A stretch of DNA of 64,000 bases, from positions 1-64,000 of the forward strand of contig NZ_JAKGAP010000013.1 of NCBI RefSeq assembly GCF_021532375.1, read 5' to 3'. Every line of letters starts with the position of its first letter. The stretch's first letter is position 1. The notes beneath the pieces are model-generated. The model was not told where the DNA came from. It saw nothing but the letters and a program-made list of their open reading frames with translations, and made no database searches. A program made the position numbers and the translations under genes. Shown one piece after another: positions 1 through 7,756 of the stretch. This stretch comes from Paenibacillus alkaliterrae (GTDB taxonomy: Bacteria; Bacillota; Bacilli; Paenibacillales; Paenibacillaceae).

Positions 1-392
1 TTTTTGGAACACAACCTTCATAATTCCTTGACTGCTCTGCGCAGGTTGCGCGATAATCGGTTTGCTCCATCACTTTGAATAAAGCGTCCAAGAAATTGTA
101 ATACACAAATGGCTTCTCCTGAAGGCAGCATGAACGGACGGGAACGATTCTTCTCGCTTAGCCGTTCATTCATCGCATCAATATGCGCTTCCAATGTTTG
201 CATCACTTGTTGTTGCAGCGGCTGCAATGGCTCATTCCGTCCAAAGGAAGTAAACACCTGTCGGATGTAAAAGTTGGTCGTGTTATACAGATTTTTGGCA
301 TTCTGACACGCTTGATCCAGGTACGCAAACAACCGATGGCCAGGTTTGATCCACACTTGATGGGTCCTGTACGTGAACTTTGAATCTGACAT
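1..392 (-). pseudogene. tnpB: IS200/IS605-family TnpB N-terminal part, frameshifted, runs off the window
   Basis: Reads as the start of an IS605 OrfB/TnpB RNA-guided nuclease: the N-terminus contains HQVWIKPGHRLFAYLDQA and NAKNLYNTTNFYIRQVF, typical of the family. ATG at 392 is preceded by GGAAGGAGGTG. Conceptual translation shows two single-base insertions. Near 118 the frame must shift to continue with FVYYNFLDALFKVMEQTDYR, and near 32-40 it must shift again to give QPAQSSQGIMKVVFQK, which runs to base 1. In the unshifted frame the protein stops at 18-20 after only 124 codons, against about 400 for TnpB. The rest, including the RuvC domain, lies outside the window. Identity is from family recognition; the frameshifts are seen directly (a sequencing error cannot be excluded). 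Confidence 0.85.
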
Positions 393-439
393 GACTTCAC
401 CTCCTTCCAGCCATAAAATACGAAATACACGAATGTATG

Positions 440-481
440 TTCCCTCCATATTTATTATACCGCTAATAAATATGGAAGGAA
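440..481. repeat. 18-bp inverted repeat upstream of tnpB
   Basis: Arms 440-457 and 464-481 are complementary with one mismatch (core TCCATATTTATTA / TAATAAATATGGA) around a 6-base loop. It sits about 50 bases upstream of the tnpB start. It may be part of the left end of the insertion element, since IS200/IS605 ends fold as imperfect hairpins, but no T-run makes it a terminator. The assignment is inference. Confidence 0.5.
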
Positions 482-505
482 AGACCTTCTTGTGGGCGTA
501 TTCAG

Positions 506-541
506 GAGGTCGCCGATTCACCTCGCCACTTGCAGAAGTGG
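506..541. repeat. Tandem small hairpins, possible IS end structure
   Basis: Two adjacent stems are visible: GAGGT (506-510) with ACCTC (520-524), and CCACTT (526-531) with AAGTGG (536-541) around a 4-base loop. On the minus strand they precede tnpB; on the plus strand they lie in the leader of trhO. Hairpin clusters of this kind occur at IS200/IS605 ends and in omega RNAs, but the family match is not proven here. Confidence 0.35.
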
Positions 542-602
542 GAGTCCTCTCAGAGAAAATTAATAGATTGCTTTTATTTGTTTACCAGAAAGGAATACTA
601 CG

Positions 603-1499
603 ATGAGCGAAATTAAAGATTATCGCATTTTATTGTATTATAAATTTGTAGCGATACCCGATGCGGAGCAGTTTGCGGCCGAGCATCTTGCATATTGTAA
701 GGAATTAAACGTGAAGGGCCGCATTCTTATTGCCGATGAAGGCATTAACGGAACCCTCTCGGGAACGGTTGAGCAAACCGAGCAATATATGCGCGACATG
801 CATGCGAACCCGCTTTTCTCAGATCTCGTATTCAAGATCGACGAAGCCGATCAGCATGCTTTCAAGAAAATATTTGTCCGGTACAAGAAAGAGCTCGTTA
901 CACTCCGTTACGACAAACCGCTTGATCCGAACACGCTTAGCGGCACTCGTCTCTCGCCGAAGGAATTTCATGAGTATTTGCAAAGAGAAGACGTTATCGT
1001 TCTTGATGGTCGCAGCGATTATGAATATGATCTCGGCCATTTCCGCAACGCGATTAGACCTGATCTAGAGACGTTCAAGGAGTTTCCGGAATGGCTTCGC
1101 GAGCATATGGGCGAATTCAAAGACAAACCGATCATCACCTACTGCACGGGCGGCATACGCTGCGAGAAGCTGACAGGCGTCATGCTGAGCGAGGGCTTCA
1201 AGGATGTATATCAATTAGAGGGCGGAATTGTAACCTACGGCAAGGATGAGGAAGTGCAAGGAAGATTGTTCGACGGCAAATGCTATGTATTTGACGAGCG
1301 GACCTCCGTTACGATTAATCGAACGGATGAAGCTGTCGTCGTGGGCAAATGCCATCACTGTCAGCAGCCTGCCGATACGTATATCAATTGCGCGGATGAT
1401 TCCTGCCACCGTCAGCATCTGGTTTGCACGGAATGCGAGGAAACCAAGCAGGGCTTCTGCTCGTCGGAATGCGAAGAGCATGTCATTAACATATCCTAA
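603..1499 (+). CDS. trhO: tRNA uridine(34) hydroxylase, rhodanese-like (TrhO/YceA family)
   Basis: 298 residues, the usual length of the TrhO family, which hydroxylates U34 of some tRNAs on the way to (m)cmo5U-type modifications in the cytoplasm. An N-terminal acylphosphatase-like part (about 5-100) is followed by a rhodanese domain (about 120-220) with the active-site loop YCTGGIRCEK. The C-terminus carries a cysteine-rich tail (CHHC, CADDSCH, CTECEE, CSSEC) that probably binds zinc. ATG at 603 follows AGAAAGGA. The gene stands alone and ends at a strong terminator. The leader overlaps the decayed insertion element, so its promoter may have been altered by that insertion; no clear sigma-A promoter was located. 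Confidence 0.95.
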   Translation: MSEIKDYRILLYYKFVAIPDAEQFAAEHLAYCKELNVKGRILIADEGINGTLSGTVEQTEQYMRDMHANPLFSDLVFKIDEADQHAFKKIFVRYKKELVTLRYDKPLDPNTLSGTRLSPKEFHEYLQREDVIVLDGRSDYEYDLGHFRNAIRPDLETFKEFPEWLREHMGEFKDKPIITYCTGGIRCEKLTGVMLSEGFKDVYQLEGGIVTYGKDEEVQGRLFDGKCYVFDERTSVTINRTDEAVVVGKCHHCQQPADTYINCADDSCHRQHLVCTECEETKQGFCSSECEEHVINIS

Positions 1500-1500
1500 A

Positions 1501-1541
1501 ACAAAGGTTGATCTTCCTTATCGGAGATCAACCTTTGTTTC
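1501..1541 (+). terminator. Rho-independent terminator of trhO
   Basis: Perfect 14-bp stem (1501-1514 with 1525-1538) with a 10-base loop and a short T tract, directly after the trhO stop codon. Confidence 0.9.
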
Positions 1542-1636
1542 GTATTTTTCAAAAAAAATGTTTCCAATTTTATAACATTGGATAACCTAAAGTTGCCTCA
1601 GTGGTTTAGGCAATCAAGCTAATGGAGGTCATACGA

Positions 1637-1783
1637 ATGGCTCGCAACAAAAAAAAATCGATTCCAAGCAAAAATCAAGCGTTTAAAGTGAACTCGCGGG
1701 AAGCGGAGAACAACTTAGCTGCTTCCACGGAAGAAAACCGCAATCAGAAGGGTCATATTCCGAATAGTCCATCAACAGGCTAG
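1637..1783 (+). CDS. Small hydrophilic protein, 48 residues, possibly spore-associated
   Basis: An ORF of 48 codons begins with ATG at 1637 after a consensus GGAGGT (1624-1629) and ends directly before a terminator, so it is very likely translated. The protein is basic at the start (MARNKKKS), rich in N, S, K and E, and has no cysteine, membrane segment or predicted enzymatic motif. The size and composition resemble minor small acid-soluble spore proteins of Bacillales, but I cannot match it to a named Ssp family. Function unknown. Confidence 0.7.
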   Translation: MARNKKKSIPSKNQAFKVNSREAENNLAASTEENRNQKGHIPNSPSTG

Positions 1784-1797
1784 ACGAAACCGAAAAA

Positions 1798-1835
1798 AAG
1801 AGCTGCCGGCGAGATCATTCTCGCAGACAGCTCTT
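1798..1835. terminator. Bidirectional terminator hairpin
   Basis: AAGAGCTG (1798-1805) pairs with CAGCTCTT (1828-1835), with an internal GCGAGA/TCTCGC stem. It lies between the converging 48-residue gene and the minus-strand gene ending at 1842; an A-run on the left gives a T tract on the minus strand. Confidence 0.85.
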
Positions 1836-1841
1836 CTTATT

Positions 1842-2369
1842 CTAATGTGAAGTGACGGGTTCCCACCGTTGGCGATACTGGACAAGGCGCGGATGGACAT
1901 GGCCAGACTCAGTGATTACGAAAAGTCGTATTTTTACAATCCATTCCTCGAACGACGAAAAAGAAGCAAATAAATTCGCCATTTCACCAGTCATGAGCAG
2001 GAAAAGCGGTGCCGGATACGTTTCGGATAAATGCCGCAGCGCCGAATCGATCGGCGTATATTTTTTCCGTTTCCCCTCCAGCCGTTCAACGATTACATTC
2101 GCTGCATCACGATCCCGCTTCCATTCGTGCAGCTTATCTTCCCGCTTATGATACGCGCTTACCGGCTCCTTCGACAACCGCTTAACGCTTTGCTCATGCA
2201 AGGGATATAGAACCAGCTTCGCGAAGGAACGCTCCTTGGAGATATAAGCCGCGAAATCAAGCTCGCGCTCCGTTATATGCTCGAATGAATCATAATAGAC
2301 GATCGTCCCTTTACGATCATCCTTTGGCGGCTCGTAGCCGAATGGCACTTTTTTCGCGATATCACTCAT
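1842..2369 (-). CDS. Conserved hypothetical protein, 175 residues
   Basis: Soluble protein of 175 residues with no signal peptide or membrane segment. It is rich in charged residues, with a central block (KREDKLHEWKRDRDAANV) that looks helical. A region near residues 18-65 (GTIVYYDSFEHITERELDFA, then LVLYPLHEQSV) has the alternating strand/helix pattern of small alpha/beta folds, and a nucleotidyltransferase-like fold is conceivable, but no diagnostic motif is present. Start ATG at 2369 follows AGGAGAG. It is a single gene between two terminators/spacers. I do not recognise the family with confidence. Confidence 0.8.
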   Translation of the reverse strand: MSDIAKKVPFGYEPPKDDRKGTIVYYDSFEHITERELDFAAYISKERSFAKLVLYPLHEQSVKRLSKEPVSAYHKREDKLHEWKRDRDAANVIVERLEGKRKKYTPIDSALRHLSETYPAPLFLLMTGEMANLFASFSSFEEWIVKIRLFVITESGHVHPRLVQYRQRWEPVTSH

Positions 2370-2439
2370 AAGTTTGCTCTCCTATGTTTAACGATTGTCT
2401 TGCAATTGAAAATAACACATATGTATCGTAAATGCCATT

Positions 2440-3468
2440 TCAGAGCTTTCTATAGTCGCTTTTCATTATATTCTTCACTAGTCCTGACCACTTCGAATTA
2501 GCTGGACAGTATTTTTTGGCTACCTGCTCAATGGTCTCTAATCCTTTTCCTACATAATGCTTTGCCAGAAGCTTTCCGAATCTCCTAACGCTGTCTCCCT
2601 TTGTTTTGAAGCTGAAAGCCTTATTATATTGATCCCCGTCAATCGCATTTAAACCGAATAAATTATTTTTAAGTTTAGCAATCTTGCTCTTGCCATTCCC
2701 GCTTTCAAGCTTCATGACCGCAATGGTGAAAAAAGCGTTTATGCCGTATTCATCTTCGATTTCAAGAATGGCCTCTTCTAAACCGTGTCCTGATAAAGCA
2801 GTGCCCGCGAAAATTTTCTCAATATGGGCGACGGTTAGACCGGAATCCGATTCAACGATCGATGTCGGCTTGCCCGGCTCCGAAGCCATTTCTTCTTCCT
2901 CGGTTTGTTGAGATGCCTCATATGTATTGCTTTCAATGCTTACGGCTCCTTTTTCCTTCTTCTGGTCCGCCATTTCCCTATCCTGTGCTTCTCTCTCGAT
3001 TAATTTAGCATAGCCTCCATGGATAAAGCCGCCATCCTTCAATTCCAGCCAGCCATTATCCAATACCGTGACGATTTCGAATGTTGTTCCTAGCTCGACA
3101 ACCGTCATGATTCGGGATCTCGCATTCGGCTCCGTTCGGACGTTCAGGTAGTATGCGGTAACCCGGTAGGCAGGCAATGGCTCTTCAATAACCGGCGACT
3201 CCTTCTTCGCTGGCGGATCTACGGATAGAATACTCACATCCGATTGCTTATTTTCAATGGTCGGTTCCGGGGGATATGGGGGCATGGTTTGAGAGAAAAT
3301 GATTTCTTTGGGGGACGCAATTGGCGCTGCCTCAGCAGGCACTACCGCTGCTGCAATAACTGATTCCGCTTTGTTCTTATTTATAGGTTGAACATACATG
3401 CCTAATGTGACGATTACCGATAACATTAAGAAATAAATGAAGGATTGCTGAATTAACTTTTTTCGCAT
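2440..3468 (-). CDS. Exported SH3-domain N-acetylglucosaminidase-like protein
   Basis: 342 residues from the ATG at 3468, chosen because GAAGAGGT sits 7 bases upstream; a longer frame back to 3486 would include that site. Residues 1-25 form a signal/anchor segment. A proline-rich linker follows, then a bacterial SH3 domain (about 98-155, YYLNVRTEPNARS...). The C-terminal part (about 215-342) matches the Glucosaminidase/FlgJ fold: YGINAFFTIAVMKLESGNG with the catalytic Glu, then KNNLFGLNA and KYCPANSKW. The likely role is trimming of peptidoglycan glycan strands outside the membrane, as in LytG-type enzymes. It is a single gene; no promoter was identified. Confidence 0.88.
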   Translation of the reverse strand: MRKKLIQQSFIYFLMLSVIVTLGMYVQPINKNKAESVIAAAVVPAEAAPIASPKEIIFSQTMPPYPPEPTIENKQSDVSILSVDPPAKKESPVIEEPLPAYRVTAYYLNVRTEPNARSRIMTVVELGTTFEIVTVLDNGWLELKDGGFIHGGYAKLIEREAQDREMADQKKEKGAVSIESNTYEASQQTEEEEMASEPGKPTSIVESDSGLTVAHIEKIFAGTALSGHGLEEAILEIEDEYGINAFFTIAVMKLESGNGKSKIAKLKNNLFGLNAIDGDQYNKAFSFKTKGDSVRRFGKLLAKHYVGKGLETIEQVAKKYCPANSKWSGLVKNIMKSDYRKL

Positions 3469-3694
3469 AACTATACCTCTTCCCATAATTTATTGAAGGA
3501 TACGCGTTACGAGCTAAGTTAGATGGCTATAATACGCAGCCTTGGGGACAATCAGACAGTCTGTGAAGATTATATGTCGGTTAGTTCCCAAAAAAGACGA
3601 GATTTCGTCCCGTTTTCGCGGAAAAGGGCAATTATGAGAAAAAATAAATAATTCGCATTCAGCAGTAGAAATTCTTGCATCTCCCGCAATTACG

Positions 3695-3738
3695 CGTAAA
3701 AAAGCTCTTATTCCCGATAGAATAAGAGCTTTTTTACG
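3695..3738. terminator. 19-bp perfect inverted repeat with A/T flanks in a gene-poor gap
   Basis: Arms 3695-3713 and 3720-3738 are perfectly complementary around CCGATA; the outer part is A6/T6, so it could terminate transcription in both directions. No convincing gene ends at it: 3469-3908 otherwise holds only ORFs without coding character or ribosome binding sites, plus a second small stem GACGA/TCGTC near 3598-3611. It may mark the end of an unrecognised RNA or of a lost gene. Confidence 0.6.
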
Positions 3739-3908
3739 TCGAATCATCATCAGACATTCATGAGCTTCAATGATTGATTTCCATATTAGCCTGCTCCCAT
3801 GACTAAACGCAATAAACGAGACCGTCAGTCGCACGCTGCGTGCCAACTGTCATAAACATGGAGTTTTTTTTATATATAGTTAAGAATCGGATAAAAGGGT
3901 GTGAAGTA

Positions 3909-5567
3909 TTGAAGATATATGTTGCGGATGACGGGGATACTCTCAGAACTATCGCGAAAAAAAATGGTGTCCAAGTTTTAGATCTCATCTTTATCAATCC
4001 ACATATTGCAAGTCCTGATCAAAATATCGCCGGCAGACAAGTAATATTCCCCGCTTCAGCCAGACCGGACAGAAATCAGGCGAATATTCCCCCGTGCCCG
4101 CCTGCTCAACCGCCGGATTACCTCGATCACTGGATTCCGCTTACGCCGTTGAATCAAATGGCTAAAACGGAATATGACGTGATTATCGTCGGTACCGGTG
4201 CAGGTGGAGGATCTGTTCTTTGGAGATTATGCGAACAATGGGGAAGAAGCGGGAAACGGATCGGGGTCGTGGAAGCAGGGGATCTCTTGCTGCAGACTCA
4301 TGCATGGAACATTCCCACGTTTGATGGCGAACGCGGCTGGCGATATTTCTCAAATCCGAAAGTATCGATTCCGATTGGGAACTCCCTTCCGGAATATTCA
4401 GGTGCGAGAAACATTCTCACTTTTGGCGGAAAAACCTTATTCTGGGGACTTGTCAGCCCAAGAATGCATATTACCGAGTTTGCCGGATGGCCCGTAACCG
4501 TTAAGGAAATGGAGAAATACTATAACATCGCCGAACAGGTAATGGATGTCAATAAAGAATTTAGCAAGGGGTCTTCGATCACCGAAATTCTTCTTGAACG
4601 GCTTCGGGAAAATGGTTTTCCGGATGCCCTATTTACTCCGTTGGCCGTCGATCTTGAACCGACCAACTACGGAGAGTTTCATTCCAACGTAGCTTTCAGT
4701 TCGATCTTATTTTTTGCCAGAGCTTTAAACCTAAAGTCATTCGATTTGGCTGTAAAGGCTCGTGCCGTTCAAGTGCTGACAGAAGATGGAGGAGCGTCCG
4801 GCGTAAGGGTTATGACACCGGAAAAGAATTCGTATATTATCAAAGCGAAAACCGTTGTTTTGGCGGCAAATGCTTTTGAAACGCCGCGCATTTTACTCAA
4901 TTCAGGAATACCGGGGAAAGCGATCGGCCATTATCTTACAAATCATTCATTCATAACAGCCAATGGATTCCTGAACACCAAAGATTTTCCCGAAGTTTTA
5001 GGAACGCTGGATATTTTGATTCCGTACACGGAGGACCTTCCCTATCAGTTGCAGCTTGGTGGACCGGAAGGATATCAAGTGTATCATTATAAAGAAAAAC
5101 CTAGAAAGGATGAATGGGATATCGGTTTTTATGGCGCTTTTGGCAAGGTGGAATCAAGATTTGAAAACAGGGTCAGCCTTGATCCCGTCAGGCGGGATGA
5201 ATACGGGGTTCCACCGATACAAGTCCATTTCTCGTACAGTGAAAAAGATCAAGCGGTTATTCGCCAAATGGGATCCGCCATGAGACAGGCATCTTCAGTC
5301 ATGGGAATACGATTAGCTTCAGAAAACGGCCAACCTGAAATGTGTCTCAGGCCTCCCGGAGCTGATTTTCATGAATCCGGAACGTGCCGGATGGGTTATG
5401 ATCCTTCCACCTCTGCAACTAACCAATATGGGCAAATTCACGGTATATCTGGACTCTATATAGCCGATAACAGCGTATTACCTTCCAATGGAGCAGCCAA
5501 TCCAACACTTACCACTGTTGCCTTGGCTATTCGCAGTGCGGACCATATCATAGAACAATTGAAATAG
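3909..5567 (+). CDS. LysM-domain / GMC-type FAD oxidoreductase fusion
   Basis: 552 residues from TTG at 3909, selected because AAAAGGGTG lies just upstream; an ATG at 3840 is in frame but lacks a site. Residues 1-48 form a LysM domain (YVADDGDTLRTIAKKNGV, later LDLIFINPHI). A proline-rich linker leads to a GMC oxidoreductase with the FAD motif VIIVGTGAGGG (about 92-102) and the C-terminal signature FHESGTCRMG (active-site His) and NGAANPTLTT (partner Asn). The enzyme should oxidise an alcohol or sugar; the substrate is not evident. No signal peptide is seen, so export is unproven despite the LysM domain. The gene ends at a bidirectional terminator facing an AraC regulator. Confidence 0.88.
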   Translation: MKIYVADDGDTLRTIAKKNGVQVLDLIFINPHIASPDQNIAGRQVIFPASARPDRNQANIPPCPPAQPPDYLDHWIPLTPLNQMAKTEYDVIIVGTGAGGGSVLWRLCEQWGRSGKRIGVVEAGDLLLQTHAWNIPTFDGERGWRYFSNPKVSIPIGNSLPEYSGARNILTFGGKTLFWGLVSPRMHITEFAGWPVTVKEMEKYYNIAEQVMDVNKEFSKGSSITEILLERLRENGFPDALFTPLAVDLEPTNYGEFHSNVAFSSILFFARALNLKSFDLAVKARAVQVLTEDGGASGVRVMTPEKNSYIIKAKTVVLAANAFETPRILLNSGIPGKAIGHYLTNHSFITANGFLNTKDFPEVLGTLDILIPYTEDLPYQLQLGGPEGYQVYHYKEKPRKDEWDIGFYGAFGKVESRFENRVSLDPVRRDEYGVPPIQVHFSYSEKDQAVIRQMGSAMRQASSVMGIRLASENGQPEMCLRPPGADFHESGTCRMGYDPSTSATNQYGQIHGISGLYIADNSVLPSNGAANPTLTTVALAIRSADHIIEQLK

Positions 5568-5702
5568 CTGAGATGTGTTAAGTTGTCCTCCCCTTCCATC
5601 GTCGGAACATGATCAGAACTTATCTATAGAGCACCTCTTTCTTATTTTCGGATTAGATTCCTGCTTTGGCAGCAATCTCTTTAACGCCTGTAATATCATG
5701 AA

Positions 5703-5750
5703 AAAAAAGGACTTAAAATGGCATACTCGATGCCAATTGAGTCCTTTTTT
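5703..5750. terminator. Bidirectional terminator between the GMC gene and the AraC gene
   Basis: AAAAAAGGACT (5703-5713) pairs with AGTCCTTTTTT (5740-5750); inside is a second stem TGGCAT/ATGCCA. It serves both converging genes. Confidence 0.9.
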
Positions 5751-5762
5751 TATTCGTATTGG

Positions 5763-6932
5763 TTACTTCCCTATCGATTCCCGGTATTCGCTTGGCGAAA
5801 GCCCCACCTTTTTCTTAAAAATTTGACTGAAATAACGCGGGTCCTGATAACCGACCTTTTCCGCTACCTCGTAATTTTTGAAATGAGTTCTTTTCAGCAT
5901 ATCCTTCGCTTTATTGATCCGAATATCGGTTAGATGCTCAATGAAAGTTTTTCCGGTATTCATTTTGAATAGCAGGCTCAAATAAGTCGGTGTCATATAC
6001 ACCTTCCGGGCTACGCTTTGGAGCGAAGCATATTGACATTCCTGCTCCATATGATGAATCGTTTTCTTAATAATGCTCCGGTGGCTTTCCTTTTGGTTGT
6101 GGGAGAGGACTTCTTTAAGACCGATTAGAAAACGGATTACATAATCCTTGATTTCCTCAAGCGTCTCAAGCTTTACGATCGTCATGACATCGAAATGTTC
6201 ATAAGGACTTATATTTTCCGTTTCAACCAGCGCTTTCTTCTCCATCCCCACAAGCAGTCTAACCGTCAAATCATACACGCTTTGAGTATCGATTGGCCCC
6301 TTTTGCAGCAACCATTCGAAAAAAACGTTGACGGACTCCTCGATCTCAGCAGATGATTCAGCTGCCTTGAAAGCATTGAACAGCTCCTTCTCTTTGTCCG
6401 CAGGATATTGCTGCAGGGATTCATAACGTCCAAGCTCGCTATAATGGATAATCTGCCCGGTTCCCCGGTAGAACTTATACTGCAGCGCCTTGGCCGCTTG
6501 ACGGTACGAATGATAAATATCATACAATTGGCTGCACGGCTTCCCAACTCCAATGTTAACCGGTCCATTCAGTTGTTCGTTCAGCTTATGTTGCAACGTT
6601 ACGAGCAAATCCTTCGAGACCCAGGAGAATAGCAGCGCTGCTCTTCCTTCTTCATCCAGAAAGACGACGCTGCCGTCCGATAATTGCTTGTGCAAAAAGT
6701 CACGCATCTGCTCCAAAAAAATAGTTTTCTCATGCTCGTCCTCAAAGTGGGCTGTCGGTTCTATTAAAGCAAGCGCGGGAAAGGTATAATACGGATTTAG
6801 CTTTAAGCGCGATAAGCTGTCTATTAAATCAGATTTGGTGCACCTCTCGTCGGAAACCAAATTCCGGAGAAACCGATCTCTCATCCATGTCAATATGATA
6901 TCCTCTTCAAATAATAGTCCCTCTTTCAGCAT
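5763..6932 (-). CDS. AraC-family transcriptional regulator without receiver domain
   Basis: 389 residues. The C-terminal ~100 residues are an AraC-type double helix-turn-helix: YASLQSVARKVYMTPTYLS, then FIEHLTDIRINKAKDMLKRT and YEVAEKVGYQDPRYFSQIFK. The middle (about 130-330) resembles the degenerate GGDEF/ligand-sensing module of YesN-type response regulators (e.g. VNIGVGKPCSQLYDIYHSYRQA). The N-terminal receiver domain with its phospho-Asp, usual in YesN (~500 residues), is absent. Either it is a genuine stand-alone form or the N-terminus was lost next to the decayed gntR immediately upstream. The likely role is control of a carbon-utilisation function; a target is not evident. Confidence 0.88.
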   Translation of the reverse strand: MLKEGLLFEEDIILTWMRDRFLRNLVSDERCTKSDLIDSLSRLKLNPYYTFPALALIEPTAHFEDEHEKTIFLEQMRDFLHKQLSDGSVVFLDEEGRAALLFSWVSKDLLVTLQHKLNEQLNGPVNIGVGKPCSQLYDIYHSYRQAAKALQYKFYRGTGQIIHYSELGRYESLQQYPADKEKELFNAFKAAESSAEIEESVNVFFEWLLQKGPIDTQSVYDLTVRLLVGMEKKALVETENISPYEHFDVMTIVKLETLEEIKDYVIRFLIGLKEVLSHNQKESHRSIIKKTIHHMEQECQYASLQSVARKVYMTPTYLSLLFKMNTGKTFIEHLTDIRINKAKDMLKRTHFKNYEVAEKVGYQDPRYFSQIFKKKVGLSPSEYRESIGK

Positions 6933-6976
6933 GCTCCATTACCCCTTTTTGTAAGGTTGATCGATGAGATGCGTTA

Positions 6977-7260
6977 CTAATTGAGATGAATCATTTTGTA
7001 GGAGTGCATATGCTCGATAAAGGCTTGCTCGGCAGCGTCTGCATCCCCCGTTCGCAGCACTTCGACGAGCAGCAGATGCCACTCAGCAAGAGCTTCCGTC
7101 GTAAAATATCGATTAGATATGGCCATAAACCGCATGACCTTCAGCTTCATATGATTCCACAGGTCAAGAATCATATGCTTCTCGAACGGGAGCCTGTAAG
7201 CATCGTATATACGTGCTCACTGATCGAGTTAACTGGCATAATCGGCGATTTCCCCTGCAT
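6977..7260 (-). pseudogene. GntR (FCD subfamily) regulator with internal deletion
   Basis: Two pieces of one gene are fused. The frame opening at 7260 reads MQGKSPIMPVNSISEHVYTM, the start of a GntR winged-helix domain (ISEHVYTML). A second frame from about 7247 down to 6977 reads IYDAYRLPFEKHMILDLW, then LLLVEVLRTGDADAAEQAF, the C-terminal helices of an FCD ligand domain. The roughly 400 bases expected between them are missing and the pieces are out of frame. A dyad operator lies just upstream. Confidence 0.75.
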
Positions 7261-7282
7261 CGAACCCAAATCTCCGTTTCGT

Positions 7283-7301
7283 ATTATCGATTATCGATAA
7301 T
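7283..7301. promoter_or_regulatory. Perfect 19-bp dyad, probable GntR operator
   Basis: ATTATCGAT-N-ATCGATAAT, perfectly symmetric, 22 bases upstream of the gntR remnant start. FCD-type GntR proteins bind such dyads and often autoregulate. The regulator itself is now broken. Assignment is by position and symmetry only. Confidence 0.5.
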
Positions 7302-7377
7302 TAACTTCATGGCTTTATTATAGAGCGCTTTCATTATTTTGACAACGGAGGAATTTGTCGAATCATGGTAAATCACA

Positions 7378-7418
7378 AAAAAAGGAACGAAGATTGAGCC
7401 TCCCGGCTTCCTCGTTCC
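7378..7418 (-). terminator. Minus-strand terminator
   Basis: GGAACGA (7384-7390) pairs with TCGTTCC (7412-7418), and the minus strand then runs into seven T residues. It terminates whatever is transcribed leftwards from the 7.4-7.7 kb region. Confidence 0.7.
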
Positions 7419-7539
7419 CAACTCCTGCTGGGACATTCAATTGCTATCGGCCATTAATTCCCGAACAAAATATCGATTGCCATGCCTAGTTTCCCTGCTT
7501 TTTTTCCTCTTAGGATGTCCGGATTATAAAAAACAAGAA

Positions 7540-7689
7540 TTACGAACCGTACTTCTTAATGATCGTTGATCCGAAAAAGGCCGTTTTTTTATTAATGGAG
7601 TTAATTTTAAATGTGTCTAAACAATAGTGATCTACGGTATTTTCTTTTAAATCTAATGCAGCTTCATATGGTTGCAAGTGGAATTCCAC
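7540..7689 (-). CDS. Doubtful small ORF, 49 codons
   Basis: A frame begins with GTG at 7689, just after a TACAAT element, and would give a hydrophilic 49-residue product (ends STIIKKYGS). There is no ribosome binding site. A different frame further left (ending at 7454) reads NPDILRGKKAGKLGMAIDIL and then stops before the terminator at 7378-7418. The two may be pieces of one frameshifted gene or chance ORFs. No family recognised. Confidence 0.25.
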   Translation of the reverse strand: MEFHLQPYEAALDLKENTVDHYCLDTFKINSINKKTAFFGSTIIKKYGS

Positions 7690-7710
7690 TAAATTGTACC
7701 ATATCTCCGC

Positions 7711-7747
7711 GAAAAAAAGACAAAACACCAAAAACTGATGTTTTGTC
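7711..7747 (-). terminator. Terminator directly after the 26-residue peptide gene
   Basis: GACAAAACA (7739-7747 on the minus strand) pairs with TGTTTTGTC (7719-7727), followed by T7 (7711-7718). It starts 10 bases after the stop codon at 7757. Confidence 0.88.
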
Positions 7748-7756
7748 CTTGTAACG

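Noticed and set aside
3514..3846. 110-codon minus-strand ORF between the SH3-glucosaminidase and GMC genes
   Set aside because: It runs through the 19-bp inverted repeat, lacks a ribosome binding site and its composition is not protein-like.
5656..5685. Minus-strand VKEIAAKAGI, resembling the start of a LacI-type helix-turn-helix
   Set aside because: Only ten residues followed by a stop; too short to separate a LacI remnant from chance, though it fits the decayed neighbourhood.
7315..7335. cre-like element (TGAAAGCGCT) upstream of the gntR remnant
   Set aside because: The second half of the CcpA site is not matched.
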